A DNA stretch of 64,000 bases from Pseudeuparius sepicola (GCA_963920635.1 OY987299.1:66694692-66758691), one strand, 5' to 3'. Shown: positions 42,410 through 54,760, counted from the first letter of the stretch. Notes: generated by a model not told the origin, from the sequence alone. Numbers and translations: made by a program.

Positions 42410-43470
42410 ATATGTCTCTTAGAAATGTTGTTTGTTTAAAGAATACAGTACGTTGACGATTGTTTTTTGAAATTACGTTTAGGCTCTCCCAACATAATCA
42501 ATCTGCTGAACTAAAATTTGGGACTGCTATGTTTTTGGGGATGGAGAATAGGCTGAAAATGTCAATTTCTACGTATCTCATAGAGAGAGCCACTTGCGCT
42601 GTTTTTGGATTGTGCTTTTTCTCGTAACTTTTTTGAGGTTATTTCTTTGATCCTGCAGGTCCATCATTTTAGTGCATCTTTTCATTCTGCTGCAACAAAG
42701 AGGTATTCTTGTTTCATAATGATTAAATCAACCGTTTGCGTTGAAATTGCCAAAACGTGCCCCAAAACACCTGTTGACTTCAATATTCGAAAAATAAAAT
42801 TTTCACCTACTACTTTCAAATGTTACAGATCAATTGTACATTGAAAATGAAGAAAAAACGATAAATGAAAATTGGTAGAAACACATTCGTTTTCTTGAAA
42901 TAGAGTGTCAAAATTTTGTCGAGTTTCAATCCGTTCCATTTTGAAAGTGAACATATTTTGGGACTTTGTTCATAAGGTTTTTTTTAGCTTTAAATGGTAC
43001 AGTCGTTTTTTGAAAGCAGTAGGTGAAAATTTTATTTTTCGAATATTGAAGTCAACAGGTGTTTTGGAGAACGTTTTGGCAATTTCAACGCAAACGGTTG
43101 ATTTGATCGTTATGAAACAAGAGTACCTCTTTGTTGCAGAATGAAAATATGCACTAAAATGATGGACCAAAAAGATAACCTCAAAGTAACGAGTAAAAGC
43201 ACGACCAAAAACAGCGCAAGTGAGATATGTAGAAATTGACATTTTCAACTTATTCTCCATCCCCAAAAACAGAGAGGTGTCAAATTTCAGTTCAGCAGCT
43301 TGATTATTTCGGGAGATGTAGCCATAATTTCATTTAAAAAAATGAAATTTAACACCATGTATCTCTTAAACAAACAACATTTCTATAAGGCATGTTAGCC
43401 CCAGTCGTAATATTTTGGCCCAAAATATATTCGGTTGCACTATGTGCCATTATTAGTGACTTACCCTCTG

Positions 43471-45059
43471 TATATATCGTAAAAGTGTTATAAAAAGGAT
43501 ATCACAATTATTATGACGTTATTTTCATCCACGTTGTAGGCGAGGAGCATTAAGCGTCCCAGCCACGTGGCAGCGACATTTATGTGCAGGGCGACGTTTT
43601 TTTGGGACATGTTTATTCCACGTCGTTTTAACGTTATTATTGTGCCATGTGGGTCATTTGGAGCAAGTGACAAAACCTCAAAATCTGCTGAGGCGCAAAA
43701 AGCAAAATAAACTAGTCACAAAATAGTCATTTTATTAGTTTTCTGATGAGCTTGAAAAAAATTTTTGGAGCTATAATAATATAAATTACGTTTGAAAATG
43801 CCTGGAAAATAGCTTTAAAGGATGGTTATGAAATATTCTAAACTTTGCTTCGGTCGCTTTTCTAAGAAATCTTTGAGAAATAGTACGGACCATGGTAATT
43901 ATGAAAGTGATGTGAAGAGGCGATATGATCTACAAACCCAGATTATTAACCCCGATCCATACATACTGCAGGCGAAGTTTATGTTGCCAAACTTATCGCT
44001 TATGCCAACTGATCAGATCAGATCAGAGACCTGATTTTTCGCGTAGAACCGCTGGAATTTCAAACAATCGCACGTTTATACAAATCCCCCTCTTTGTTGC
44101 ACACCTAATCCAACCACAACCACACAAGAAGAATAAAACATTTTCTTAAAAAAAGTCAAATTAGTAAAATGCTATCCCCCCACAGAACAGATCAGAGATC
44201 CGATTTATTTTGAGCACAAATTCACCGGATTTCTGAAGTGCCGAACGTTGTTCGTATTTCCCTCTTATTGCACAGGCACAGCCCACAAGTGCAGATAGAA
44301 AATCTGTAAAAAAATCCAAGACGTGAAAATGTAGGTACAATTTTCGAATAAGTTTTGTATACCGGTAAAAATATAAAGGTAAAAATAACGTCAGTTTCAC
44401 TTGGAAGAAAAAATGATAAAATTTCAGTTTCAGTAAAAAAATACGATGTAGAGGTTGTACCAAAAAAAAATTGGAAATAATTATTTATTCCAGTAAAATA
44501 TACACAAGACCGAAAAAGGTAATTGCGCGGCTGTCCCATTTTATACATTCTAGCTCTTTCAGTTCATCTCGTTTGAAAAAAATTCTAGGGTTATTACTTT
44601 TTTAAATACCGGTTGCCTCAACCTTATTCGAAAGAAAATATTTTTTAGTTCCCCACAGAAGGAAATAATGACGATATTTTATACCGGTTGATTCAAAAAT
44701 ATATAAGGTTAGGAAAAAAACCTTGGTAGGCAAACGCGGCTCTGCTGACTAGACAAAAAAAACCTTAGTCGACAAATAATGGCCTATAAGAAGGGTGCGT
44801 GATTCCACTGCGTATCAGTTCGAGTGCTCCAAGATGCAAGTAAGTATATACCAGCTGTCCCATTTTTAAACAGATAGATATTTTGGAAACCTTTCGTAAA
44901 AAAATCCCCAAGGATTACATGAGCAAAAGAAAGAGAAAATGTAAATATACCAGCTGTCCCATTTATAAACCGCTTGATATCTTGGAAACGAAAACTTATA
45001 TAAAGGAAGTAAAAGCCATATCTTAATAGGCGGAGGATCGACTGTCATTCAGACAGGTG
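43471..45059. other. Left flank of the Polinton, no gene recognised
   Basis: Contains two similar blocks at about 44010-44105 and 44180-44275 (GATCAGAGA...GATTT...CCTCTTTGTTGCACA type), and ATACCAGCTGTCCCATTT at 44847 and 44947. CCTATAAGAAGG at 44779 with TCAGTTCG about 30 bp downstream looks like a TATA/initiator promoter. Polinton terminal repeats may lie here but I could not pair them. Confidence 0.4.
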
Positions 45060-45550
45060 AAAAATTTTTCTTTCCAGTTTTTTTCTGAATTTTTTTTATG
45101 ATTTTTTGTAGAAGTTTTTTTTTCCAAATTTTTTTTTATATTTTTTTTTACAAAATTTTTTTTTTACCAAAATTTTTTTTTGCCAAATTTTTTTTTTGCA
45201 AAATTTTTATTTTGGCAAAATTTTTTTTACCAATTTTTTTTTTACAAAATTTTTTTTTGCCACATTTTTTTTGCCAAACATTTTTTTTTTGCCAATTTTT
45301 TTTTGGTAAATTTTTTTTCGTCAAAATTTTTTTTGCCAAATTTTTTTTTTATTTTGTTTTTGGCGGAATTTTTTTTCGCCAAAATTTTTGTTCGTCAAAT
45401 TTTTTTTTGCCATACTTCTTTTTTTGCCAAAATTTTTTTTGTCCGTTTTTTTTCCATCTCTTTTTTTTGTTTGCCAAAAATTTATTTTATCATTTTTTTA
45501 CTTTTTCCCCAAAAATTGTTTATTTCCGAATTTTTTCTATTTTTTTAGTG
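45060..45550. repeat. T-rich degenerate tandem repeat
   Basis: About 490 bp built from T runs separated by GCCAAAA or GTCAAAA, period about 13-27 bp. It gives long but meaningless Phe-rich (plus) and Lys-rich (minus) frames. Confidence 0.85.
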
Positions 45551-45573
45551 TAGCAAATGTGCCGTCCAATAGG

Positions 45574-45610
45574 TATATAAAGAGGTCTCGCATCGAACGG
45601 CACCAGTCTG
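45574..45610 (+). promoter_or_regulatory. TATA box and initiator before the Polinton plus-strand genes
   Basis: TATATAAAG at 45574-45582 with CCAGTCTG about 30 bp downstream and the ATG at 45630. The spacing is normal for a polymerase II core promoter. Confidence 0.6.
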
Positions 45611-45629
45611 CGACCGCACGACGAACATC

Positions 45630-45950
45630 ATGGCTGCGGAGATTTCCGCAGTGAGTGACGACATCGTCGAAGTTTGCGAACGGGCTTTTCGATTACTAAC
45701 AAAGGGTATGGACATGACAACGCGAGAGCGTTGGCTGAAGCTAATCAACAGAAATATTAGACTGGTTTACGCCGCCATAAAAGCATACGATTGCAATCCC
45801 GGTACGATGACAAAACTTCAAACGAATTTGGGGCATTTAAAAAGATTCAGAGCTTACTTAAAAACGACACACAGGGGGAGCGGTTTGACGATCGGGTCAA
45901 ATGGGAGGAAACTAAGTCGGTATTTAAACGTAGAATTCGTTCGGGCATAA
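45630..45950 (+). CDS. Unknown Polinton protein, N-terminal to polymerase
   Basis: A 106-residue frame from ATG (MAAEISAVSDDIVEVCERAF), helical, Arg/Lys-rich. Just downstream the sequence overlaps in other frames with a coding trace leading into polymerase (VKEYRIIKINTVFCGEF). In related insect elements the polymerase has a long N-terminal extension, so this may be its first part, cut by a frameshift near 45830, or a separate small gene. I do not recognise it. Confidence 0.45.
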   Translation: MAAEISAVSDDIVEVCERAFRLLTKGMDMTTRERWLKLINRNIRLVYAAIKAYDCNPGTMTKLQTNLGHLKRFRAYLKTTHRGSGLTIGSNGRKLSRYLNVEFVRA

Positions 45951-45999
45951 TCATAAATCTGAATCGTAAAGGAAGGAGAAAAAAGACGTAAAGGAATTT

Positions 46000-48900
46000 T
46001 TGAATGACGCTTTTCTCCTTCTAAAACGTCGCGTACCTATGATCGTGAAAGAATATAGGATTATCAAGATCAACACCGTTTTCTGCGGTGAATTTATAAA
46101 AAAAATCGGAGACGAAGAAATTTTGGAAAATAAATATTTCAGCACGAAAAATGTCACTGTCGACGGGGGGACGGACCTAAAACGATGGTTCGCCGACCAC
46201 GTTACCGATAGCATCGTAAAGAACCTGGAGGAGTTCCAGGAGCGCGATTCCGGTTGGGCGCTACATCGAATTTTAAGTTTGGAAATTAACATAAACAAAG
46301 TCGAAATGGGGAACGGCGGCGGGACGTATGTGAGACTACCGGATGAGATTTTGAAGAAGAATGCCTGCGTTAACGTTAAAAACGATGACGACGCATGCTT
46401 TGCGTGGGCCGTCATTTCCGCGCTATATCCCGTAGATCGTAATACGGAACGCATGAGTGCGTACCCCCACTACGCGGACGTTTTGCACCTGGACGGGTTA
46501 GACTTTCCCTTGACGCTTCCTAAAATCGATAGCTTCGAAAAGTTAAACGAAATATCCGTAAACGTGTACGCTCTAGAGTTAGTATGCGAAGATCCGCGTA
46601 AATTTCATACTGGTCCAGTGCGGTTGACTAAGAATAAGATGGATAGACACGTAAACTTGCTCATTGTTCAGGATCAATATTTCCCGAATATGAACGATTA
46701 CGAGACGCCTCCCGCGGAAGATGTCACAATGACAGATATAAAATATCATTTCTGTTAGATTAAAAATTTATCGCGTCTAATTTCCACGCAAACGAATAAA
46801 CAGAACGGCAAAATGTTCATATGTGACAGATGTCTGAATTATTTTCAAACCCAGGCGAAATTAGACGAGCACGCGGTTTACTGTCGAGAACGGAATAATT
46901 ACCAGGTACCGTTCCCCAAAGAAAAATTTATCTACTTTAAAAACTACGTACATAAGGAACGTACTCCTTTCGTCGTGTACTCGGATTTCGAGTCTATTCT
47001 AAAACCTTATCACGATTCTGAGCCAATGTCCCAGACTTCCAAGTATCAGAAACACGAAGCGTTCAGCGCCGGCTTTCATTTTAAATGTTCCTACGATAAC
47101 TCTTTGTCTTTCTACAAAAGCTATCGAGGGCCGGATTGCATGTCTTGGTTCGCCGATCAAATTAAGGAAATCGCAAAATTTGTCGCGTCGAAACTGACAA
47201 ACGTCGAACCGATGAAGGAAAACATAAGTTTGAAAAATGCCACGGCCAATTGTCATATTTGCGAGAAAAGATTCACTCCCGACGACATCATAGTTCGCGA
47301 TCATTGTCATCCCCGTGGTATTTCACAATTTCAGCGGTTACGACAGTCATTTCATAATCAGGGATCTCGCCAAACGCAATCATATCACCCTGCTTCCCAT
47401 AAATAAAGAAAAATACATAAGTTTTACGATTTTCGACGCCGACACCAACGTAAAATTCCGCTTTATCGATTCCCTCAGATTCATGGGGTTTTCTCTCGAC
47501 ACGCTAGCTTCCTCTCTTACAAGAGCGGATTTCGTCAATACCGGAAAGGAATTTCGTGACGTTCCTTCCGACGATTTGGCATTGTTAACTAGAAAAGGCG
47601 TTTTTTGTTACGACTACATCGATGACTTGGAGAAATTACGAGAAAATTCGCTTCCGCCCATCGATAAATTCTATAACAAACTAAACGACACCGATATCGC
47701 CGAAAGTGACTCGCGCACGCGCAACTGGTTTGGGAAAAATTCCACATACAGACTATCGGCGAGTACTCGGATTTGTACTTAAAAACCGACATAATGCTGC
47801 TGACCGACATCTTCGAAACGTTCAGAAAGTCGTGTCACGCTAATTACGGATTGGATCCCGCTTGGTATTACACCATGCCAGGGTATACTTATGATTGTAT
47901 GTTAAAATTCACCGGCTGTCGACTGGAGACGTTTCAAGATATAGATATTTTGCTATTTTTCGAGAGGGGCGTTAGGGGCGGACTGAGTCAGTGTTGTAAG
48001 CGCTTCGCGCGAGCTAATAGCAAGTACATGGAAGAGTACGATCCGAGCGATCCGTCCAAATATATCCTATATCTAGACGTTAATAATCTATACGGCTGGG
48101 CGATGTGCGAGTGTCTGCCGCAGGGCGATTTTCGTTGGGTCGACGATATCGATGCCATCGACGTCACTAAAGTTCCCGACGACGCTAAAGAGGGATACGT
48201 GTTAGAGGTGGACTTAGAATATCCGGAGGGACTACATGACTCGCACAAAGATCTATTTTCGCGGCCGAACATCGCATACCGCCGGAAGCGAAATCCTCGA
48301 AACTCATGACCACCCTTTATCCTAAGGAAAAATACGTGATACATTACAGGGCGCTCAAGCAGGCCTTGAATCACGGTCTGATTTTGAAAAAGACGCACAG
48401 AATTTTAATATTTAAACAGTCCGCTTTTTTGGCGCCATACATAAAGTTCAACACGAGATTGAGGGCGCAGGCAAAGTTTGATTTCGAAAAGACCATCATT
48501 AAACTTATGAACAACGCTATCTACGGAAAAACTATGGAAAATATTAGGAAACACAGAATCGTTAAGTTGGTGAATAAGTGGGAGGGCAGGTACGGAGCGA
48601 AACATTTAATTTCGTGTCCGGCTTTTAGATCCAGATCGATATTCGATGAAAACCTAATTAGCGTCGAATTGAATAAGACGCGAATTAACTTTAATAAGCC
48701 GCTGTATATCGGAATGGCGATTCTAGACATATCCAAAACCTGCGTCTACGAATTTCATTACGATTTTATGCTAAAAAAAAACTCCTCGCCTTCCGACTGT
48801 AAATTATTGTACACGGACACGGATAGTCTCATCTACGAAGTTTCTTGCGACGATGTTTACCGCTACGTCATACTTAAAAATTTAGCTCGTTTCGACACCT

Positions 48901-49295
48901 CCGACTTCCCACCTAATAATGGTTACGAAATTCCGCTGGTAAATAAAAAAGTGCCGGGACTGATGAAGGATGAGTTAAACGGTAGTATCTTAACCCATTT
49001 CGTCGGACTCCGATCGAAAATGTATACTTATCTGGTGGACGGGGGAAAGAAGTGAGTGAAAAAAGCCAAAGGTGTCAAATACAGCGTGGTAAAAAATAAT
49101 ATCACGTACCAGGATTACGTCGATTGCTTATTCGAAAAGGGGGAAAAAATCGCCAGCCAGTGCACCATACGTTCGTACGCCCATACGGTGTTTAGTATCG
49201 AACAAAGCAAAGTCGGCCTCAACCCTTTCGATAATAAGAGATATATCGTCGACAATATAGTCACCCTGCCTTGGGGTCATAAGGATATCATGTAG
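46000..49295 (+). pseudogene. Protein-primed family B DNA polymerase of the Polinton
   Basis: The pieces in order are: N-terminal domain (46000-46758); zinc finger CDRCLNYF and exonuclease motif VVYSDFES (46813-47406); second exonuclease motif HNFSGYDSH (47315); motif A YLDVNNLYGWAM with GGLSQC upstream (47773-48309); motif B KLMNNAIYGKTMEN and motif C LYTDTDSLIY (48306-49055); C-terminal end KGVKYSVVKNNITY (49056-49295). Catalytic aspartates are intact. Breaks: an in-frame TAG at 46756-46758, a deletion with frameshift near 47310, frameshifts near 47745 and 48290, and an in-frame TGA at 49053-49055. The enzyme copied the element from a protein primer at its ends. Confidence 0.9.
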
Positions 49296-49355
49296 ATTGA
49301 AATGTGAAAATGTGTGGGTATGTGAATAAAAAAAATTTCTAAAATGAAGTTTTAT

Positions 49356-50003
49356 TTAAGAAAACCTTCTCCTATACAAGTCAGCTAACAAAAACTCCCT
49401 ATCAAGATAAAAGAGTTCATAAAAACAATACTTTTCTATGTTACACATTGGATTACAAAGTAACTTAATAGTGTCTCTAATACTTATTCTAAAATTACTT
49501 TTTATCAACATCTCATTTACCGTATCTAAAAAATTAAAATAGAAATAAACTAACTTAAAACTATGCAATAAAGCGATTTTAAAAGAAACATCCTTATCTA
49601 TTCGTAGCAGTTCGATACAACATGCCTCGCTGAAGTAAAAGTATACACCGTCTCTGCCGAGCGACACGATTTCTAGTCCGTCCGAATTAATCGTGTCCAA
49701 TTCCATGTCGCAACCAAATTTTACAGGCAGACCATCACCGTGTTCGAAAAACTTATACAGGTGCAAGATAAGTTCTTTCCACTCCACGTGGTCCATGGTC
49801 ATAACGCATTCTTCTCGGGTACCTTGTCCGCAGACGATATTTACAGCAGGTGTAAAAAATCCACAATGTACGGTATATACGTGACCAGGTGCCAAATGAA
49901 AACATGTTTTCAACAGAAGAAGTCTCTCTCTTTGAGTCGTTTGCTGTGGAACGTCGTCGACATCGTCGGCTGCGTCAGATTCGTAGCCACTACTGTCACC
50001 CAT
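49356..50003 (-). CDS. Unknown 215-residue Polinton ORF (intact)
   Basis: An intact frame starting MGDSSGYESDAADDVDDVPQ, an acidic N terminus, then a cysteine-containing, hydrophobic and aromatic region (PGHVYTVHCGFF, IVCGQGTREECVMTMDHVEW). The C-terminal half is alpha-helical in composition, with many Phe/Leu/Tyr and scattered Cys. No signal peptide. It starts 12 bp after the integrase stop on the same strand and lies tail to tail with polymerase. I do not recognise a domain. That it is unbroken while its neighbours are decayed is notable. Confidence 0.6.
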   Translation of the reverse strand: MGDSSGYESDAADDVDDVPQQTTQRERLLLLKTCFHLAPGHVYTVHCGFFTPAVNIVCGQGTREECVMTMDHVEWKELILHLYKFFEHGDGLPVKFGCDMELDTINSDGLEIVSLGRDGVYFYFSEACCIELLRIDKDVSFKIALLHSFKLVYFYFNFLDTVNEMLIKSNFRISIRDTIKLLCNPMCNIEKYCFYELFYLDREFLLADLYRRRFS

Positions 50004-50015
50004 GCTCCGCCACTA

Positions 50016-51123
50016 CTAGAAGACGTCTGTTGCGTCTATCCAGGAGTCGTGGGTTTTATCGAACCCCAGCCAACGGACCAAAATCTTCTTTCCTTTTCTA
50101 CGCAACACCTTTTCTACCAAGAAGACGTCTGGATCGGACGTTTTTTGCAATTCCTCAGTGTAGAAACCCCCCTGGATAGGTCTTCCGTTCAAGTCTTCCA
50201 GGAGATATGTGGGAGGGTTCGTAATTTGAACTTTTGAGATTTTAAATACTTCAGTCGTCCAGTTGGGCGTGTATCCCTTCTGAAAGACGTGCTTGACTTT
50301 ACTGATCCTAACTATGTCGCCTAGTTTAAACTTTTGTTTATCGAAAGTCTTTACGTGGTTAAAAGAGGCATTAAGAACGTTCCGTTCGTTTGTTTTGTTC
50401 ACATCTTTGGGTTTCATGCGTATGATTCTATGTCTCCTATCATTATATTCGCCAACTAGCGTCTGTAAAATATCGACCACTTGTACGTGCCACTTAAACT
50501 GAAATACTTGAACAGTTGTTCTTTCAAGGTGCGGATCACTCTCTCTACTATCGCCGCTTTCGTGTCGCTAAACGTGCTATAGTGGTTAACGTTAAAAGTA
50601 ATAAATAACTTCTTAAAATTACAGTTGTAAAATTCCTTGCCTTGATCGGTCTGGAGATTTCGAGGTCGACGTCCCGAGGAATTTTTGAGAATATCGGCGA
50701 AAGCCTTCTTCTCCCGACTTGGATTTTAACTGTTTGCACCAGACAAATTTGGAAAAGCAGTCGATTACGACTAGTATGAATTTAAAGTTTCTATTGCGGC
50801 TGGCGTACTGATCCAGCTGCCCTAGGTCGGCTTGCCAAAGATCATCCAAACCTTTAATAATAGTTCTACGCCTAGGGTATTTTTTTCGTATCGGTTTATG
50901 CAATTCCCTAATCAGTTGAATTTTTTCCTTGGTATACTTAGAGTTCATATCGAAATTTGTTGACCGCTTTCTTCGGTGCGACAAATTATCTGATGACTTT
51001 AGCTTCCTTCAGTTCGTTTATAATGGCTACGATTTCATTGTCGTGAGAAGTGTTGCCGGCGTTTTTGGATGCCACCAGTAATCGCAATCTGTCAACTAAT
51101 TCGTTGACGTCGTCCCAAAACAT
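50016..51123 (-). pseudogene. Integrase of the Polinton (retroviral type, chromodomain)
   Basis: The start at 51123 reads MFWDDVNELVDRLRLLVASK. After a frame change, 50984-50619 has LDDLWQADLGQLDQYASRN (first catalytic Asp) and FILVVIDCFSKFVW. A further broken stretch has DQG.EFYN-like (second Asp) and AAIVERVIRTL (Glu). The 50480-50016 piece has FKLGDIVRISKVKHVFQKGY and a C-terminal chromodomain, FLVEKVLRRKGKKILVRWLG. All DDE acids can be traced. Element D is inserted just upstream of the start, so the promoter is probably lost. Confidence 0.85.
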
Positions 51124-51149
51124 GTCGCCCGAGAATGTGAAATACTGTT

Positions 51150-52026
51150 AAAAGAGATAAAAGTCAATCAAAATAAACCGTTACCATCTGCCGCCGTAAA
51201 TGATAGGTACAGACTGCCACAGCAAAACGCACCTCCTAGGAACTATAATCCACAATTTAAGCCCCCTAATCATCAAACTTTGTTGAGTACTGCCAACCAA
51301 TCATCGGGTAACCCTATTTCTCGCCCCGACCGAACCGAAAACCGTGCCGGTAAAAATCGATTGTTTTTGAGCAACCAGGACCATCCCGTGCAAATCCGAC
51401 CTCGGTAATCACTTGTTGGCGTTGCGGCAAAGCAGGTCACTACCGTAATACTTGTACCGAAACTCCAAAAAAATTTTGTTCTCGTTGTGGCACAGAGGGA
51501 ATTCTCTCCCGCGATTGCCGATGTCCGGGAAACGAACGCCGCGTCGCTCAGTAGCGGAGCCTGCTGCGGCGCTGCAGACACAACCCCCCGCTCCGACAAT
51601 TAAAAGTAAACGTCCTTTTATCTTAGTCACAGTTCTAGGACAACCTTTCACCGCTCTAGCCGACCCCGGGTCCGAAATTTCTTATTTTGGTGACAGGATT
51701 TGGCCGTTTGTCAAACTAACAAAATTCCAGTAGACCCAATTCCCCCCGTTCCCGCTATTCAGGCCGATAGTTCACTTATTCGCCTAGATTCCGCGTACCC
51801 TATCAATGTCAAGGCTGGACACATGTCTATTACCGAATCTATTGCGTATTTTCCAAATTTGGCTACTGATTTAATTCTAGGAATGGACTTGCTATCCAAA
51901 TACGATTTTCACATCGATCTAAAAACCAGTAACGTATATTTCGAAGGAAACCCCCTTCCTAGACCGACCTACCGTAAACTTCATAAGCCAGATCGCGAAG
52001 TATACGTCACTGTCACTAACCGATAA
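51150..52026 (+). pseudogene. gag-pol: Gag C-terminus (zinc knuckles) and protease of element D
   Basis: Gag ends with CWRCGKAGHYRNTC, a normal CCHC knuckle, and CSRCGTEGILSRDC, in which Ile replaces the His. The protease frame starts near 51600 (RPFILVTVLGQPFTALADPG). The active site reads DPG at 51662-51670 where D(T/S)G is required. After a frame change near 51710 the protease continues (SITESIAYFPNLATDLILGM) to a stop at 52026. The N-terminal part of gag is missing at the insertion edge. Confidence 0.75.
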
Positions 52027-52174
52027 CGAACAGGACCGTCTTAATTATTTTCTGAGTGAAGAACTTCCCAAATTTGACGGTATTCGAGGGGCAACCCCCT
52101 GCATTCAACACCGTATCCGTTTACTTCCGGATACCGATCCCATTAAACAACGGTACCGACCTTGCAATCCGCAA

Positions 52175-53443
52175 ATGCAGACTATAATAAATTCCGAAGT
52201 GGATAAAATGTTAACAGATGGTATCATTGAACGATCGTACAGTCCGTGGAGTTCACCAATTGTCCTAGCCCGAAAGAAAGATGGAAAGTATAGATTCTGT
52301 ATCGATTTTCAAAAAGTTAATGATGTAACTAGGAAAGACGCTTACCCACTGCCATTCATACAAGCCATATTAGACAAACTTAGAAGGGCGAAATATATTT
52401 CTAGCTTAGACTTAAAAAATGGTTATTGGCAGGTACCGTTAACGACCGAAAGTAAACCCATAACGGCCTTCACTGTACCCTCTCGGGGATTATTTCAATT
52501 TAAAGTACTTCCTTTTGGGCTTCATTCCGCTCCGGCCACTTTTCAGCGATTAATGGATTCGGTCATAGGTCCCGAACTAGATCCATACTGCTTCGCGTAT
52601 CTTGACGATATCATTGTTCTAGGCGATAGTTTTGAACATCATTTGGAAATTTTGAAGGAAGTTTTTCACCGACTCCAGGCCGCGAATCTCAAATTAAATC
52701 CCGAAAAATGTCAATTTGGTCGTCGATCCCTTAAATATTTAGGACACTTGGTCACTTCTGAAGGAATTAAGACCGATCCCGATAAGGTATCCGCGATCCG
52801 AGAGTTACCACCCCCGAACACAGTAAAAAAAGTCCGGCAATTTTTAGGCATAGCGTCATGGTACCGGCGGTTTGTTCCTGGGTTTTCTCAGATAGCCGCC
52901 CCACTTAACAAACTTTTACGGAAGAAGCAACGGTGGGAGTGGAATACCGAACAGGAAACCGCTTTTAACCAGCTTAAACAGCACCTTACCGAAGCCCCAG
53001 TTTTATCTTGTCCCGACTTTACAAAGAAATTTGTATTGCAAACCGACGCCTCCGACAATGGCCTAGGCGCCGCCCTCACTCAGTACATAGACGGGGGCGA
53101 TCACGTCGTGGCATACGCAAGTCGTACTTTGACACCGGCCGAAAAGCAATACTCTACTACCGAAAAAGAGCTTTCTGCCATAGTTTGGGGCATTGAAAAA
53201 ATGAGACAGTACCTCGAAGGTTACAAATTTACCGTGATAACCGACCATCAATCTTTAAAATGGATCCGTTCGCTTAAAAACCCGTCCGGTCGTGTAGCGC
53301 GCTGAGTTGTATTTTTACAGCAGTATGATTTTGACATAAAATACCGTAAAGGAGTTCTAAACCGTGTTGCCGATGCTCTATCTCGCGAACCAACTTCAGA
53401 TACCCCTGGGGAGGGGGTCGAAGGGGAGACGTCTCTAGTATGT
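52175..53443 (+). pseudogene. pol: Reverse transcriptase and RNase H of element D
   Basis: The 376-residue frame has RSYSPWSSPIVLARKKDG, FCIDFQKVND, motif A ISSLDLKNGYWQ, LPFGLHSAPATF and FAYLDDIIVLG, so catalytic residues are intact. RNase H follows with LQTDASDNGLGAALTQ, TTEKELSAIVWG and VITDHQSLKWI. A single TGA at 53303-53305 stands where the family has Trp (RW) and cuts RNase H; the frame then continues VVFLQQYDFDIKYRKG to VADALSRE. Confidence 0.9.
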
Positions 53444-54710
53444 ATGCTGGGAGGTACCGAAACCTGTTCTTGGTATACACGGAAAATAGAGGAAGTACAG
53501 AATAATCCCGAAGGACATCCCGAGTATTATATCCGAAATAATGCTCTATACCGACACATTTCGGACAATACCGATCACATTGACGGGGAAGTGTCCGACC
53601 CGTGGAAGTTATGCGTTCCTAAACCCAACAGAGCACAAGTGCTTCGGGAGAATCATGACGAACCAACCGCGGGTCACTTGGGAATTGCAAAAACCGCAGC
53701 GAGGATAGCACTACGTTATTATTGGCCTGGTATGTTCCGGGACATTGGCAAATATGTACGTAGCTGCCAATCCTGTCTACAATTCAAAAATAGCCAACAG
53801 CTACCACCAGGCAAAATGCAACCGTCCCGCAACCAAAACCCTTGGGAAACCATTAGCACCGATATAGTAGGACCTTTACCTCGTTCTAATAAAGGTAACT
53901 GCTATTTGGTAGTATTTCAGGACCGATTTACCAAGTGGGTACAATGTAAATCCATCCGCAAAGCTATTTCCAAAAATGTTACTCAAGCTTTATATGAGGA
54001 AGTAATAACTCGTTTTGGTTGCCCAAAAACCGTGATTACCGATAACGGAACCCAGTATACCGGCCACCTGTTTACCGAATTTCTCACCGAAATGGGAATT
54101 CGCCACCATCTTACCCCGCCATACACCCCGCAAGCAAATCCCGTCGAGCGAACGAACAAAACTTTGAAAACTATGATTGCCCAGTTTTGTCACCAAGACC
54201 AGAGGAAATGGGACAGTCATTTGTGTGACTTAAGTTTGGCAATAAACACGGCTAAACACGGTTCTACCGGATATTCGCCGGCTTTTTTAAATTTTGGAAG
54301 GGAACTCGACTTGCCAAAAGCTCTATACCGGAAAGTTGACACGGCTGAAAGGGGGCGAGCCAACCGTGACCGACACCCCGTCAGATGTATCCTCCCAGAT
54401 TGACCATCTAGCAAAATTGCGAGACATTTTTCAATTGGTCCGTACCAATTTGGGTAGAGCGTTTACTAATCAAAGCCGGTACTATAATCTCCGTAGGCGA
54501 GAATGGCGATGTCATGTTGGGGACCGCGTATTAAAAAAAGAACATCCGCTCTCTTCAGCGGTAGAGAATTTTGCTGCCAAATTAGCTCCGAAATATTCCG
54601 GTCCCTACACCGTTACCAGGGTACTGTCACCAGTTGTTTACAATTTAAAATCAGCCACGGGCAAGAAGCTCCAACGGATTCATGTCAGTGATCTAAAACC
54701 GGCCCATTAA
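53444..54710 (+). pseudogene. pol: Integrase of element D
   Basis: The zinc-binding domain has HDEPTAGHLGIAKT and CQSCLQ. The core has STDIVGPL, ITDNGTQYTG and ANPVERTNKT, i.e. all three catalytic acids. The core frame ends at 54403 by a frameshift near 54350; the 54294-54710 frame supplies the C-terminal domain with VGDRVLKKEHPLSSAVEN and YSGPYTVTRVLSPVVYNL. One frameshift separates them; the rest is intact. Confidence 0.85.
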
Positions 54711-54760
54711 CCTTAAAAAAATAATAATAATAACAAAGAAACCGTATACTCATTCCAGAT

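Larger units (their letters stand above)
34708..43470. mobile_element. Long-arm foldback element split by element C
   Basis: Left arm: 34708-34784 plus 42414-42845. Right arm: about 42960-43470, inverted. Both tips read CAGGGTGAGTTA-like then TGGC(T/A)CATAGTGCAACCG and TTGGGCCAAAATATT. Arms stay alignable for about 500 bp (AATGTTGTTTGTTTAA, TTTTTGGGGATGGAGAATA). Without element C it would be about 1.1 kb and nearly a perfect hairpin. Confidence 0.8.

Noticed and set aside
45098..45553. Long Phe-rich frames (and Lys-rich on minus) that look like membrane proteins
   Set aside because: They come from T runs in a degenerate tandem repeat and occur in several frames at once.
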